Shown here: positions 7,119 to 14,867 of the stretch, piece by piece
Numbering within the stretch: the stretch's first letter is position 1
Layout of the letters: every line of letters begins with the position of its first letter
Assembly: GCA_045660295.1 (NCBI GenBank)
Contig: JAZRDN010000052.1
Location: 1-43,828, forward strand
Origin: RGIG8775 sp045660295
Lineage (GTDB): Bacteria > Bacillota > Clostridia > Oscillospirales > CAG-272
Length of the DNA stretch: 43,828 nucleotides
Reading direction: 5' to 3'
The notes under the pieces: generated by a model
Told to the model about the DNA's origin: nothing
The model's database searches: none
Seen by the model: only the letters and a program-made list of their open reading frames with translations
Translations under genes and position numbers: made by a program

Positions 7119-7206
7119 CAAGCCTGTAAGCCGTATATTAGTTATATTTATCAAAAATAAACTCGGCGGAAAACGTAACGCATCTGACAGAAAAAAGGAG
7201 AATATC

Positions 7207-8085
7207 ATGAGCGAGGTCTGCAACGCCTGTCCGCGAAAATGCGGAGCTACACGCCCAAACGGCTTTTGCCGAGCGCCCGAGGGCTTTCTTGTGGCAAGGG
7301 CGGCTTTACACATGTACGAAGAACCGCCCATAAGCGGCTCGCGCGGCTCGGGCACAATATTTTTCGGCGGTTGCAATCTCGGTTGCGTATACTGCCAGAA
7401 CAAGGCTATCAGCCGTGGCGGCAACGGGCGTTTACTAAGCGCCGACGAGCTTGAGCGCGCCATTTTTGACCTTGAGTCCCAAGGGGCTCACAACATCAAC
7501 TTAGTCACGCCAAGCCACTACTTTCTCGCCCTCGCACCGCTGCTTGAGAAAATAAAGCCGCGACTGACAATTCCCATAGTATGCAACTGCGGCGGATACG
7601 ACGACGTATCGGCACTTCGCGCCCTTGAGGGGCTGGTGGATATCTATCTTCCCGATTTCAAGTATTATTCGTCGGAGCTTTCTGCTCGCTATTCGCACGC
7701 GCCCGACTATTTTGAAGTGGCATCGGCGGCTATAAACGAAATGCACCGCCAACAGCCTACGCTGATTTACAACGATGACGGAACGCTGAAAAATGGGCTG
7801 GTGGTACGTCATCTCGTTTTACCGGGGTGCAGAAGGGACTCGGCAAAGTTGATTGAAAATCTCGCCGACATTATTCCCACAAAGTCAATGCTCCTGTCGC
7901 TGATGAGTCAGTACACGCCCGAATTTTGCGACACCGAGAAATATCCCGAATTGGCAAGAAAAATAACCTCGTTTGAATACGACAGCGTAACCAAGCGTGC
8001 CTTGGAGCTGGGATTTGACGGCTTTTTCCAAGCCCGTTCTGCCGCATCGCCGATCTACACGCCGGATTTTAGTGAAAGCTTTTAG
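7207..8085 (+). CDS. PflA-like radical SAM protein
   Basis: 292 residues. The ATG at 7207 follows AAAGGAG at 7195-7201. A radical SAM cluster motif CxxxCxxC lies at Cys56/Cys60/Cys63 (GGCNLGCVYCQN). An N-terminal extra cysteine group (Cys5, Cys8, Cys12, Cys21) may bind a second metal. The family is the anaerobic PflA-like radical SAM proteins, related to pyruvate formate-lyase activases but usually encoded away from a glycyl radical enzyme, as here. No partner gene is adjacent, so the substrate is unknown. The leading in-frame extension upstream of 7207 overlaps the promoter and is not coding. Confidence 0.88.
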   Translation: MSEVCNACPRKCGATRPNGFCRAPEGFLVARAALHMYEEPPISGSRGSGTIFFGGCNLGCVYCQNKAISRGGNGRLLSADELERAIFDLESQGAHNINLVTPSHYFLALAPLLEKIKPRLTIPIVCNCGGYDDVSALRALEGLVDIYLPDFKYYSSELSARYSHAPDYFEVASAAINEMHRQQPTLIYNDDGTLKNGLVVRHLVLPGCRRDSAKLIENLADIIPTKSMLLSLMSQYTPEFCDTEKYPELARKITSFEYDSVTKRALELGFDGFFQARSAASPIYTPDFSESF

Positions 8086-8095
8086 TTACAGAAAC

Positions 8096-8127
8096 AAAAA
8101 GGGAGTTGCTTCATGGAAGCAACTCCC
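8096..8127 (-). terminator. Terminator of the decarboxylase operon (minus strand)
   Basis: A 12-bp perfect stem GGGAGTTGCTTC/GAAGCAACTCCC at 8101-8127 is followed on the minus strand by five T residues. A second small palindrome CCGTAAATATTACGG at 8141-8155 lies between it and the gene. Confidence 0.85.
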
Positions 8128-8212
8128 AGTCTGTCGAAAACCGTAAATATTACGGCTTTCATTGTAGCATACTGTTATAATTTTGCAAGTAGTTTTCACA
8201 AAATTTCTTTGT

Positions 8213-9550
8213 CTATTTTTTCACAACGCTTACGCTAGTTATTCCATAGTGCAAAAAGGCATTTACGCACTCCTTGCTTATCACCTCTCCGCTTACCGCA
8301 ACCGGCACGGCGGGGGGGCATGAAACGGTAGGCGAGGCGCATATTCTTCCCTCGGCTTGGCTTATGGGAACAGACTCAAATGGCGCAAAGACCGCCTCTC
8401 TTATACTCATGGCGCGGTAGCACTCGGGGGCTTTTACCGCCTCCCTCTCAAGCGGCTCTTTTCCCACAAGAGAGTCAACGACTGCCGCCAGCACCTCAAG
8501 CTCTCTGCGTGTATTAAATTCCGAAAGCATAAGAACTACATAGTCACGGTCACAAAATTCAGGTTCAACTCCTCCGCGCCTGAAAATCTCCGCCAACTCG
8601 CCGCCCTCGTAGCCCGAAGCGGGGGCGCCTATAACGATTTTAAGAGGCTCATCGCCCTCATTAACGATTCGCTTTTCGCAAAGTCTTGCCCTTACGCGCT
8701 CGGCGTATCCGCAAATATTTTTCAAGCCTTTTCTATCCGACTCGGCAAGGTATTTATTGCAGGCGTCAAGTGATTGCAAAACAAGATAAGACGGACTTGT
8801 GGAAGCATACATAGCCATTGCGCTTCGTGCCGAGGCGCAAAAGCGCTCGGCTTTTTTAGCGATATGCAAATAAGCGCCACCCGTGATTACGGGAAGAGTC
8901 TTATGAGCCGAGTCGGCGCACATCGAGGCGCCAAGCGCCATTGGGTGTCTGTTCTCATCAAGGAAAGCCAGATACGCGCCGTGGGCATTATCCACCAAAA
9001 GCGGCACGCCAAAGCGGTCGCAGGTCTTTGCTATTCCCTTTACGTCGGCAATATTGCCCAGATAATCGGGCGAGGTTATGTAGACACCGTCGGGCTTCCT
9101 TGGGCAACGCTCGATTGCGCGCTCTATGTCATTTGGCGTTATCACACATTTGCAGATATGACCCCTTTCGGAGTACACCCACTCCACATCGGCGTCAAGC
9201 ATTGCCGCGCCGTAGACAAAGGCTTTGTGAATATTGCGCGCCGCCACGAAAAGCGGGCGCTCGCCCATCGGTCTTTCGGACGCCGCCAGCGTGAGCATCG
9301 CCTTTATGGCGAGCGTTGAGCCCTCGGCAGAATAATAACTGTGAGCGCTTCCGAAAAGCGCCGAAGCGTTGTTCTCGCTCTCATCAATTATCCCGTCGGC
9401 GGAATAAAGCTCGTCGGCGCCTTTTATCTCGGTTATGTCAAATTTCTCCACGCCCGTGATATTCTGCCCCTTATGTCCGGGCATATGTAAGCGCGCCGCC
9501 CTACTCTTGGCATATCCTTTTACAAAATCTATTATCGGTGTTTTCATCAT
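8213..9550 (-). CDS. Orn/Lys/Arg decarboxylase-family PLP enzyme
   Basis: 445 residues from the ATG at 9550 (a second ATG follows at 9547). Fold-type I PLP enzyme of the arginine/lysine/ornithine decarboxylase family, which makes polyamine precursors. The N-terminal LHMPGHKG motif is followed by the DNAHGAY segment with the PLP-binding Asp, and by SAHKTLPV with the Schiff-base lysine at Lys217. The C-terminal domain is short, like the Bacillus SpeA/YaaO group. The start overlaps the stop of the SCIFF maturase gene (ATGATGA), so translation is coupled. The real substrate (Arg, Lys or Orn) cannot be told. Confidence 0.9.
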   Translation of the reverse strand: MMKTPIIDFVKGYAKSRAARLHMPGHKGQNITGVEKFDITEIKGADELYSADGIIDESENNASALFGSAHSYYSAEGSTLAIKAMLTLAASERPMGERPLFVAARNIHKAFVYGAAMLDADVEWVYSERGHICKCVITPNDIERAIERCPRKPDGVYITSPDYLGNIADVKGIAKTCDRFGVPLLVDNAHGAYLAFLDENRHPMALGASMCADSAHKTLPVITGGAYLHIAKKAERFCASARSAMAMYASTSPSYLVLQSLDACNKYLAESDRKGLKNICGYAERVRARLCEKRIVNEGDEPLKIVIGAPASGYEGGELAEIFRRGGVEPEFCDRDYVVLMLSEFNTRRELEVLAAVVDSLVGKEPLEREAVKAPECYRAMSIREAVFAPFESVPISQAEGRICASPTVSCPPAVPVAVSGEVISKECVNAFLHYGITSVSVVKK

Positions 9551-10920
9551 TCGTCGGCTTCGGCGACCTGCATCATTACAGCGCACTCGATGCGCTTTTT
9601 GAAAAGCTCGCAGCCGTATTTATAGATGCCGCCTATACTGCCCGTTGCGTGGTAGGCGTTAGCGGCGCAACCGCCAGAACAATAAAGCTTTGCCCAACAG
9701 TCACGGCACTCCTCGCGCGCATAGGCGTTGCAGGAGCGGAACTCGTCCTGACACTCTTTATTCTTAACGCCGTCCCAGATGTTGCCGAGGCTGTACTTGG
9801 GGTCGCCCACAAACTGGTGGCAGGGGAAAAGCTCGCCCCAAGGCGTGACCGCCATATACGCGGTACCCGAGCCGCATCCCGTAATTCTCTTATAGATACA
9901 AGGACCGTTTTTAAGGTCTATCATGTAGTGGTAGAAGGTAAACGGTCTGCCCTCACGCTTGCGCTTTATCATCTCTTTTGCCAGTATCTCATACTGCTCA
10001 AAGAGCTTGGGAAGATCCTCGTCGGTAAGCGCGCAGGGGTCGTCGGGGGCGCAGACCACAGGCTCCATGCTAAGCTCGGCAAAGCCGAGGTCAGCCATAT
10101 GGAAGATGTCCTCGGTAAAGTCAACGTTATTATGCGTGAACGTACCGCGCATGTAGTAATTCTTACCGCCGCGCGACTCTACAAGGCGCTTGAATTTGGG
10201 AATTATCTTATCGTAGCTTCCATTGCCCGCATAGTCCTTTCTGAACAGGTCGTGGACCTCCTTGCGTCCGTCAAGGCTTAAAACCACGTTGCTCATCTCT
10301 TTATTGAGAAAGTCAATGACCTCGTCGTCAATAAGCAGACCGTTGGTGGTAAGGGTGAAACGGAAATTCTTATTGTGCTCCTTCTCGATGCTTCTGGCAT
10401 AAGCCACGAGCTGCTTTACCACGTCCCAGTTCATAAGCGGCTCGCCGCCGAAAAAGTCCACCTCAAGATTGCGTCTTGTGCCCGAATTGGCAACGAGGAA
10501 GTCAAACGCCTGCTTGCCCACCTCAAAGCTCATCACAGCACGGTCGCCCTGATACTTGCCCTGACTTGCGAAGCAGTACGAGCAGTTAAGGTTACAGGTG
10601 TGCGCCACGTGCAGGCAGAGCGCCTTGATTACGTTACTGTTGTTCTTATAGTTATACGCCAGCTTTTCATATTTGTCCTCTGAATAGAGCTTTCCGCTCT
10701 CCTCCAGCGCCTTTACGTCACCTATACAGAGAAGAATATCCTCTCTCGTTACGTCGGGCATATGACTGTATTTTTCAAGCATCGCCGAGACTATCTCCTC
10801 CTCGGTCGAGGTCTTGTACATGGCGATTATATCGTAAGCCACCTCGTCAACGGCGTGTACAGAGCCGCTGCAAGTATCAAGCACTATGTTATATCCGTTT
10901 AATTTATACTGGTGTACCAT
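9547..10920 (-). CDS. scfB: SCIFF peptide maturase (radical SAM/SPASM thioether-forming enzyme)
   Basis: 457 residues. It installs Cys-to-gamma-carbon (ranthipeptide-type) thioether links in the SCIFF precursor encoded just upstream. The N-terminal ~90 residues look like the peptide-recognition region. The radical SAM motif CNLNCSYC is at Cys109/Cys113/Cys116, with the GGEPLMNWD segment behind it. The C-terminal SPASM region shows the expected cysteines (TGCGSGTAYMAVTPWGELFPC, CRDCW, YCSGGC, then a final GCELF). The gene follows scfA by 62 bp containing a hairpin, and overlaps the PLP decarboxylase gene downstream. The closest characterised relatives are CteB and Tte1186; the assignment rests on both enzyme and peptide. 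Confidence 0.95.
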   Translation of the reverse strand: MVHQYKLNGYNIVLDTCSGSVHAVDEVAYDIIAMYKTSTEEEIVSAMLEKYSHMPDVTREDILLCIGDVKALEESGKLYSEDKYEKLAYNYKNNSNVIKALCLHVAHTCNLNCSYCFASQGKYQGDRAVMSFEVGKQAFDFLVANSGTRRNLEVDFFGGEPLMNWDVVKQLVAYARSIEKEHNKNFRFTLTTNGLLIDDEVIDFLNKEMSNVVLSLDGRKEVHDLFRKDYAGNGSYDKIIPKFKRLVESRGGKNYYMRGTFTHNNVDFTEDIFHMADLGFAELSMEPVVCAPDDPCALTDEDLPKLFEQYEILAKEMIKRKREGRPFTFYHYMIDLKNGPCIYKRITGCGSGTAYMAVTPWGELFPCHQFVGDPKYSLGNIWDGVKNKECQDEFRSCNAYAREECRDCWAKLYCSGGCAANAYHATGSIGGIYKYGCELFKKRIECAVMMQVAEADE

Positions 10921-10937
10921 TATATCTCCTTAAAGTC

Positions 10938-10965
10938 AAAACGCTGCCCCGAAAGACAGCGTTTT
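10938..10965 (-). terminator. Hairpin between the SCIFF peptide and maturase genes
   Basis: A perfect 9-bp stem AAAACGCTG/CAGCGTTTT on a 10-base loop, running into a short T stretch on the minus strand. It probably acts as a partial terminator, giving more peptide mRNA than maturase mRNA. Confidence 0.75.
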
Positions 10966-10982
10966 GTAAAATAGGCTATCTA

Positions 10983-11132
10983 TTAGCCGTTGTTCTTGTT
11001 CTCGCACTCCTGATTTGCAACGCCGCAGGAAGTCTTGCAAGCAGACTGGCAGGAAGTCTGGCACTCGCCGCATCCGCCGTTCTTAACTGTGTTGTTGAGA
11101 TCCTTAGTTTCGATAGTCTTGATTCTGTTCAT
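10983..11132 (-). CDS. scfA: SCIFF (six cysteines in forty-five residues) ranthipeptide precursor
   Basis: 49 residues. The ATG at 11132 follows a GGAGG about 10 bases upstream. It has exactly six cysteines, at 21, 24, 28, 32, 36 and 43, in the conserved GGCGECQTSCQSACKTSC core, preceded by a leader with IKTIETKDL. The core is nearly invariant across Clostridia. The mature product carries several thioether bonds made by the adjacent maturase and has been linked to quorum sensing and regulation in clostridia. It has its own strong promoter at 11191-11219. Confidence 0.96.
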   Translation of the reverse strand: MNRIKTIETKDLNNTVKNGGCGECQTSCQSACKTSCGVANQECENKNNG

Positions 11133-11190
11133 AATATAAAAACCTCCGAAATTAAAATTAGAGCATAAATACTCAACTTTTATCTACATA

Positions 11191-11219
11191 ATTGTATCAC
11201 AACAAACTGAAAATGTCAA
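11191..11219 (-). promoter_or_regulatory. Sigma-A promoter of the SCIFF operon
   Basis: On the minus strand, perfect TTGACA (11214-11219), a 17-bp spacer and TACAAT (11191-11196). The leader to scfA is about 50 nt. Confidence 0.85.
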
Positions 11220-11314
11220 TAGGTATACAAAAATCAAAAAGTATTTTTTTAAACACTTTAATTGTTCACAATTTTGTGGTAAAATGTATTTGAACGAAAA
11301 AAAGGAGGCAGACC

Positions 11315-11512
11315 GTGAAAATAAGATACAACGAAAACGAGGATATCGTAAAAATTGTCAAAGAAGGGCTTGAAAAAAGCGGCGGCTACTGTCCCTGCCG
11401 CCGAGAACGCACAGAAGAAAACATATGTATGTGCCGCGAATTCAAGGAGCAGATAAAAGACCCCGAATTTGAGGGTTACTGCCACTGCATGCTTTACTAC
11501 AAAGAAAAATGA
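11315..11512 (+). CDS. Ferredoxin-thioredoxin reductase catalytic-subunit-like protein
   Basis: 65 residues from a GTG start at 11315 behind AAAGGAGG (11301-11308). Three Cys-x-Cys pairs are present: CPC 26-28, CMC 38-40 and CHC 56-58. This is the full set of the FTR catalytic chain, with four cluster ligands and the redox-active disulfide pair (by analogy Cys28 and Cys58). The protein is shorter than plant and cyanobacterial FTR catalytic chains and no variable chain is nearby. It lies 11 bp upstream of a thioredoxin gene, so it probably reduces that thioredoxin with ferredoxin electrons in the cytoplasm. A weak -10 (TAAAAT, 11280-11285) precedes it. Confidence 0.9.
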   Translation: MKIRYNENEDIVKIVKEGLEKSGGYCPCRRERTEENICMCREFKEQIKDPEFEGYCHCMLYYKEK

Positions 11513-11523
11513 GGTGAAATATT

Positions 11524-11835
11524 ATGGCTGAAATTAAGATTACAGGCGAAAATTTTGAAAAAGAGGTTATAAAGTCCGACATTCCCGTATTGCTTGACTT
11601 CTTTGCTACGTGGTGCGGTCCCTGCCGCATGATAGCGCCCTTTATAGAGGAAATAGCCGAGGAATACGAGGGCAAGGTAAAGGTCTGCAAGCTGGACGTT
11701 GACGAGGCAAGCGAGCTTGCTGTCGCCTACGGCGTATCGAGCATTCCCACTATTATAGTGTTCAAAAACGGCGAGGTTGCCGCAAAAGCCGTGGGCTACC
11801 GTACCAAAGCCGAGCTTGAAGATATGATTAAATAA
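11524..11835 (+). CDS. trxA: Thioredoxin
   Basis: 103 residues, canonical thioredoxin length. The active site WCGPC is at residues 30-34, followed by the cis-proline SSIPT motif near residue 75 and the glycine of VGYRTKAEL. Thiol-disulfide exchange protein of the cytoplasm. It is translated from the same message as the FTR-like protein, 11 bp apart, with GAGGTG ahead of the ATG. No NADPH-dependent thioredoxin reductase gene is adjacent, which supports ferredoxin-linked reduction by its neighbour. Confidence 0.97.
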   Translation: MAEIKITGENFEKEVIKSDIPVLLDFFATWCGPCRMIAPFIEEIAEEYEGKVKVCKLDVDEASELAVAYGVSSIPTIIVFKNGEVAAKAVGYRTKAELEDMIK

Positions 11836-11878
11836 AGCGGACTTGTCATAAAACTTGTCATAAAAAAGTCAAAAACTC

Positions 11879-11907
11879 TTGACAAACAGACTCACATCTG
11901 TTAAAAT
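11879..11907 (+). promoter_or_regulatory. Sigma-A promoter of the queuosine-precursor transporter
   Basis: Perfect TTGACA (11879-11884), a 17-bp spacer and TAAAAT (11902-11907). The start falls just before the riboswitch stem. Confidence 0.85.
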
Positions 11908-11912
11908 ACTCT

Positions 11913-12000
11913 CGGACAGTTCGAAACCATCCTGTCCTAAAACAAAACTATGGGCAAAAACAACGCTATAATTATGCGCCCATATTGGGCGCATTTTTTT
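11913..12000 (+). promoter_or_regulatory. PreQ1-I-like riboswitch with terminator expression platform
   Basis: A six-bp stem GGACAG (11914-11919)/CTGTCC (11932-11937) closes a loop TTCGAAACCATC. The A-rich tail AAAACAAAACTA (11939-11950) follows, the standard H-type pseudoknot plan of preQ1-I aptamers. A terminator (ATGCGCCCA/TGGGCGCAT, 11974-11994, then six T) follows, and TGGGC at 11951-11955 could compete for its 5' arm. The downstream gene belongs to the queuosine-precursor transporter family, which fits ligand and function. Confidence 0.85.
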
Positions 12001-12019
12001 GCCCTCCTCGGAGGAAAAA

Positions 12020-12721
12020 ATGAACGAATTACTTTTAATCATCTCACTGGTCATCGTCTACGGCGCGACCCTTCTCGCCTACCGCCTGTTCGGCAAAGCG
12101 GGACTTTTCGCCTTTACCGCCATCGTCACCATAGTAGCCAACATCGAGGTTCTTATCCTCATTGACGGCTTTGGAATGGAGCAGACTCTTGGCAACGTGA
12201 TGTTTGCCTCCACCTATTTGGCAACCGACATTTTGTCAGAGAATGAGGGCAAAAAGGACGCGGCGCGGGCGGTCTACATCGGCGTTTTCTCCGCGGCGGC
12301 AATGTTAGTGTTTTCGCAATACTGGTTTCTGTTCACACCCTCGGCAAACGACTGGGTCATGCCTTCAATAAAAAGCATTTTCTCGCAAACTCCAAGACTG
12401 ATGCTGGCAAGCTTTCTCGGATACGCCATATCCCAGAGACTTGACGTATGGCTCTACCACAAGTGGTGGGAGATGACCGAAAAGAAAAGCGGAAATTCTC
12501 GAGCCTATCTCTGGTTGCGTAACAACGGCTCGACTCTTATTTCACAGATAATCAACACACTCATTTTCAACCTCATCGCATTTACGGGATTGTACGACAC
12601 GCCCACACTCATTTCTATAGTGGTTTCAAGCTACGTTATTTATATCTTCACTTCCCTGTTGGATACCCCTGTGGTCTATATTGCCAGAAGGCTTAAGGAA
12701 AGAGGAAGGATTCCGTCCTGA
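12020..12721 (+). CDS. Queuosine precursor transporter (YhhQ/Vut_1 family)
   Basis: 233 residues from the ATG at 12020 behind GGAGG; a TTG at 11999 inside the terminator T-run is rejected. About six hydrophobic helices. Family features include the MFASTYLATDILSENEG segment near residue 70, the FTPSANDW region near residue 110, and the SQRLDVWLYHKWW and STLISQIINTLIF segments. This family imports preQ0, preQ1 or queuine for tRNA modification. Control by the upstream preQ1-type riboswitch (repression at high preQ1) supports the role strongly. No other queuosine genes are in the window, so the organism may salvage. Confidence 0.93.
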   Translation: MNELLLIISLVIVYGATLLAYRLFGKAGLFAFTAIVTIVANIEVLILIDGFGMEQTLGNVMFASTYLATDILSENEGKKDAARAVYIGVFSAAAMLVFSQYWFLFTPSANDWVMPSIKSIFSQTPRLMLASFLGYAISQRLDVWLYHKWWEMTEKKSGNSRAYLWLRNNGSTLISQIINTLIFNLIAFTGLYDTPTLISIVVSSYVIYIFTSLLDTPVVYIARRLKERGRIPS

Positions 12722-12731
12722 CTGTATAAGC

Positions 12732-12768
12732 AAAGGGCTGAGCTTTTTAAAGCTCAGCCCTTTATTTT
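12732..12768 (+). terminator. Terminator of the queuosine-precursor transporter
   Basis: A long stem AAAGGGCTGAGCTTT/AAAGCTCAGCCCTTT (12732-12763) with a T-rich tail. Confidence 0.9.
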
Positions 12769-12797
12769 ATACGATCCACGCATAGTGGGACATTAGA

Positions 12798-12827
12798 AAA
12801 TGCGACGGCATTGCCGTCGCATTTTTT
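12798..12827. terminator. Bidirectional terminator between convergent genes
   Basis: AAATGCGACGGCA pairs with its complement (12798-12824) with A and T runs on either side. It serves the minus-strand LtaS-like gene that ends at 12853 and backs up the plus-strand terminator. Confidence 0.85.
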
Positions 12828-12852
12828 CGCGTTATGTTGGCACCGCAACCAC

Positions 12853-14850
12853 TCAATCCAAAAATCCTCTCGAAAAAACAAAGACCTCGGTTTCGGACAG
12901 CTTTCGGAAATCGTTGCTGATCTGTACGACCGTTATCTCATCGCCGTATTCAAGTGCCTCTCCCTCGGCGAAAAGTCGGTTTTCGCTTAAAAACTCGGTA
13001 TCAAGTCTCTTGCCGTTGACGAATATCACACTGAACGGCGTGAAATTCTCACCCTCGACTAAAGTCCCCTCCTCCGCAACCTTTACGGCGGTAACGGATA
13101 TGTCGTCAAGCCCCAGCTTCATATCGGTAGGCTCATAAGGATACACGTCTCCATAGGCAAGGCGGTCGCCGTAAAGCATATCGTAACCCACAAGCTCCAA
13201 TATTTCACTGTATCTGCCGTCCTCGGAGTATTCTGCGTGCACCTTATTCACAAGCCCGTTTCGTATTCCGAGCGTCTCCAGCAAGGTCGGAAAAAGCTGA
13301 TACGCCTCAAGCCTGCGGTCGGGCATTTCAAGTCCGAAATTGCTCAATATCACGTAATCGGTCTCGTAAAGCTCTCTGCTTGATATATCCTCCTCGGTCA
13401 GTTCAAGCGCGGGAAGATGGTCTCCGTAAAGCACCAGAACCGTGTCCTCGTCACGCTCCATGACCGCGCTGTAAAGCTCGCCTATGAACAGGTCCATTTC
13501 GTAAAGCTGACCCACGTAGAACTCAACCGCGTTGAGGCGCTCCTCGTCCTCAATTCCAAACACCCTTATATCGCTTTCGCCCAGCGGAATATCGGGATAT
13601 TTGCCGTGTCCCTGCACCGAGACGGCGAACACGAAATCCTGATTTTCCGTGGAATCCAGCGCCTTAAGGATATACTCGGTAAGTATTCCGTCCTTTTCCC
13701 AGCCCAGCGGATTATATTCCAAGTTTTTCATATATTCAAGGGCGGTAAAGCTGTCAAAGCCCAAATGCGAATATACCTCATGTCTGTCATAGAAAGTAGC
13801 TGTGTGATTGTGCAAGGCGTGAGTCGAGTATCCAACCTCCGAAAGGTCATATGCCACAGTCTCGCAGCAACGGTCGCCGAGAATACTTTCATAGGGGTAC
13901 TCTCCCGTGCCGAAAAAGCCCATATCAAGTCCCGAAAGCACCTCGAACTCGGTATTTGCCGTACCCGAGCCCAGCGACGGAACGCCCAGAAGTCCGTCAG
14001 CGTAAGCATCGCGCAATGCGGTATAATTGGGAATAGGGTCTCTTGAAAACTCCACACCATCCATTCGGCTCACGTCAAAAAAGGACTCAAGCTGAACGAA
14101 AATTATATTCGGAGTTTTTTGCGGAGCGTCGGTGCTTTCAACCGCGAGCTCCTTTATGATATCGCGAACTCTTTCCTCCGAGTAGTCGTCGGGTTGGTCT
14201 ATGCCTCTGTCAAAAATACTTTTTATAAAAAAGTATGGAAAGCCCACGTTTTCAACGGTAAACTCCTCGTGACTCATCTCGCCCGTACCGATAACGGCAA
14301 AACCAACGAGAGAAAGCGTAAGCAGGCAGCAAAGGAGAATAAGCAGGGTGTTTACGTATTTGGGGCGTATCTTTGGACATTTGGCAAAAAGCAAAACCAG
14401 AAGCGCTACCGCGCACAGAATGAGAAACGATACGAGTATTATCTCAAAAACGCTCATATACACGGTCATAATGCCTATACCCGTGCGAAGAATATAAAAG
14501 TCTATCCCCTCAAGCGGAGCGTTTCTTAATGCCATAAGCACGCAATCGGTAACGCCCATAGCCAGCCAAAAAAGCGTCATAAAGCTCATGGCGAAAATAC
14601 GGCGCTTGAAAAAGAGGGTGAGGACGTAAAATGCCACGAGTATAAGCCAATTGAAAAGGAAAAATCCAAACGCTCCGAAAATATTCGCAATCCCGTCAAA
14701 AAACGCGCGCGCGTGGAGAAAATATATGAGAAGATTCATAAAAAATCCCATTCCAAGACAACAGATGAAAGGGTGCCCCGCAAGAGCACCCTCTATCCTT
14801 CCGCCCACGGCGGAGAATATGGCTTTAAGGTCAAAGGTAGTTGTTTTCAT
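12853..14850 (-). CDS. LTA synthase family sulfatase (membrane phosphoglycerol transferase-like)
   Basis: 665 residues. Five to six N-terminal membrane helices (to about residue 210) are followed by an extracellular alkaline-phosphatase/sulfatase-fold domain. Visible motifs are NIIFVQLESFFD (metal-binding Glu near 253), GSGTANTEF with the nucleophile Thr297 aligning to Thr300 of S. aureus LtaS, and LYGDHLPAL with metal-binding Asp-His. LtaS homologues transfer glycerophosphate to polymers or glycolipids outside the membrane. A C-terminal ~90-residue beta-rich extension is not part of classic LtaS. It lies 17 bp after the serine dehydratase gene on the same strand, probably cotranscribed. The polymer made is uncertain. 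Confidence 0.9.
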   Translation of the reverse strand: MKTTTFDLKAIFSAVGGRIEGALAGHPFICCLGMGFFMNLLIYFLHARAFFDGIANIFGAFGFFLFNWLILVAFYVLTLFFKRRIFAMSFMTLFWLAMGVTDCVLMALRNAPLEGIDFYILRTGIGIMTVYMSVFEIILVSFLILCAVALLVLLFAKCPKIRPKYVNTLLILLCCLLTLSLVGFAVIGTGEMSHEEFTVENVGFPYFFIKSIFDRGIDQPDDYSEERVRDIIKELAVESTDAPQKTPNIIFVQLESFFDVSRMDGVEFSRDPIPNYTALRDAYADGLLGVPSLGSGTANTEFEVLSGLDMGFFGTGEYPYESILGDRCCETVAYDLSEVGYSTHALHNHTATFYDRHEVYSHLGFDSFTALEYMKNLEYNPLGWEKDGILTEYILKALDSTENQDFVFAVSVQGHGKYPDIPLGESDIRVFGIEDEERLNAVEFYVGQLYEMDLFIGELYSAVMERDEDTVLVLYGDHLPALELTEEDISSRELYETDYVILSNFGLEMPDRRLEAYQLFPTLLETLGIRNGLVNKVHAEYSEDGRYSEILELVGYDMLYGDRLAYGDVYPYEPTDMKLGLDDISVTAVKVAEEGTLVEGENFTPFSVIFVNGKRLDTEFLSENRLFAEGEALEYGDEITVVQISNDFRKLSETEVFVFSRGFLD

Positions 14851-14867
14851 GGTTTAATTACACTTTC

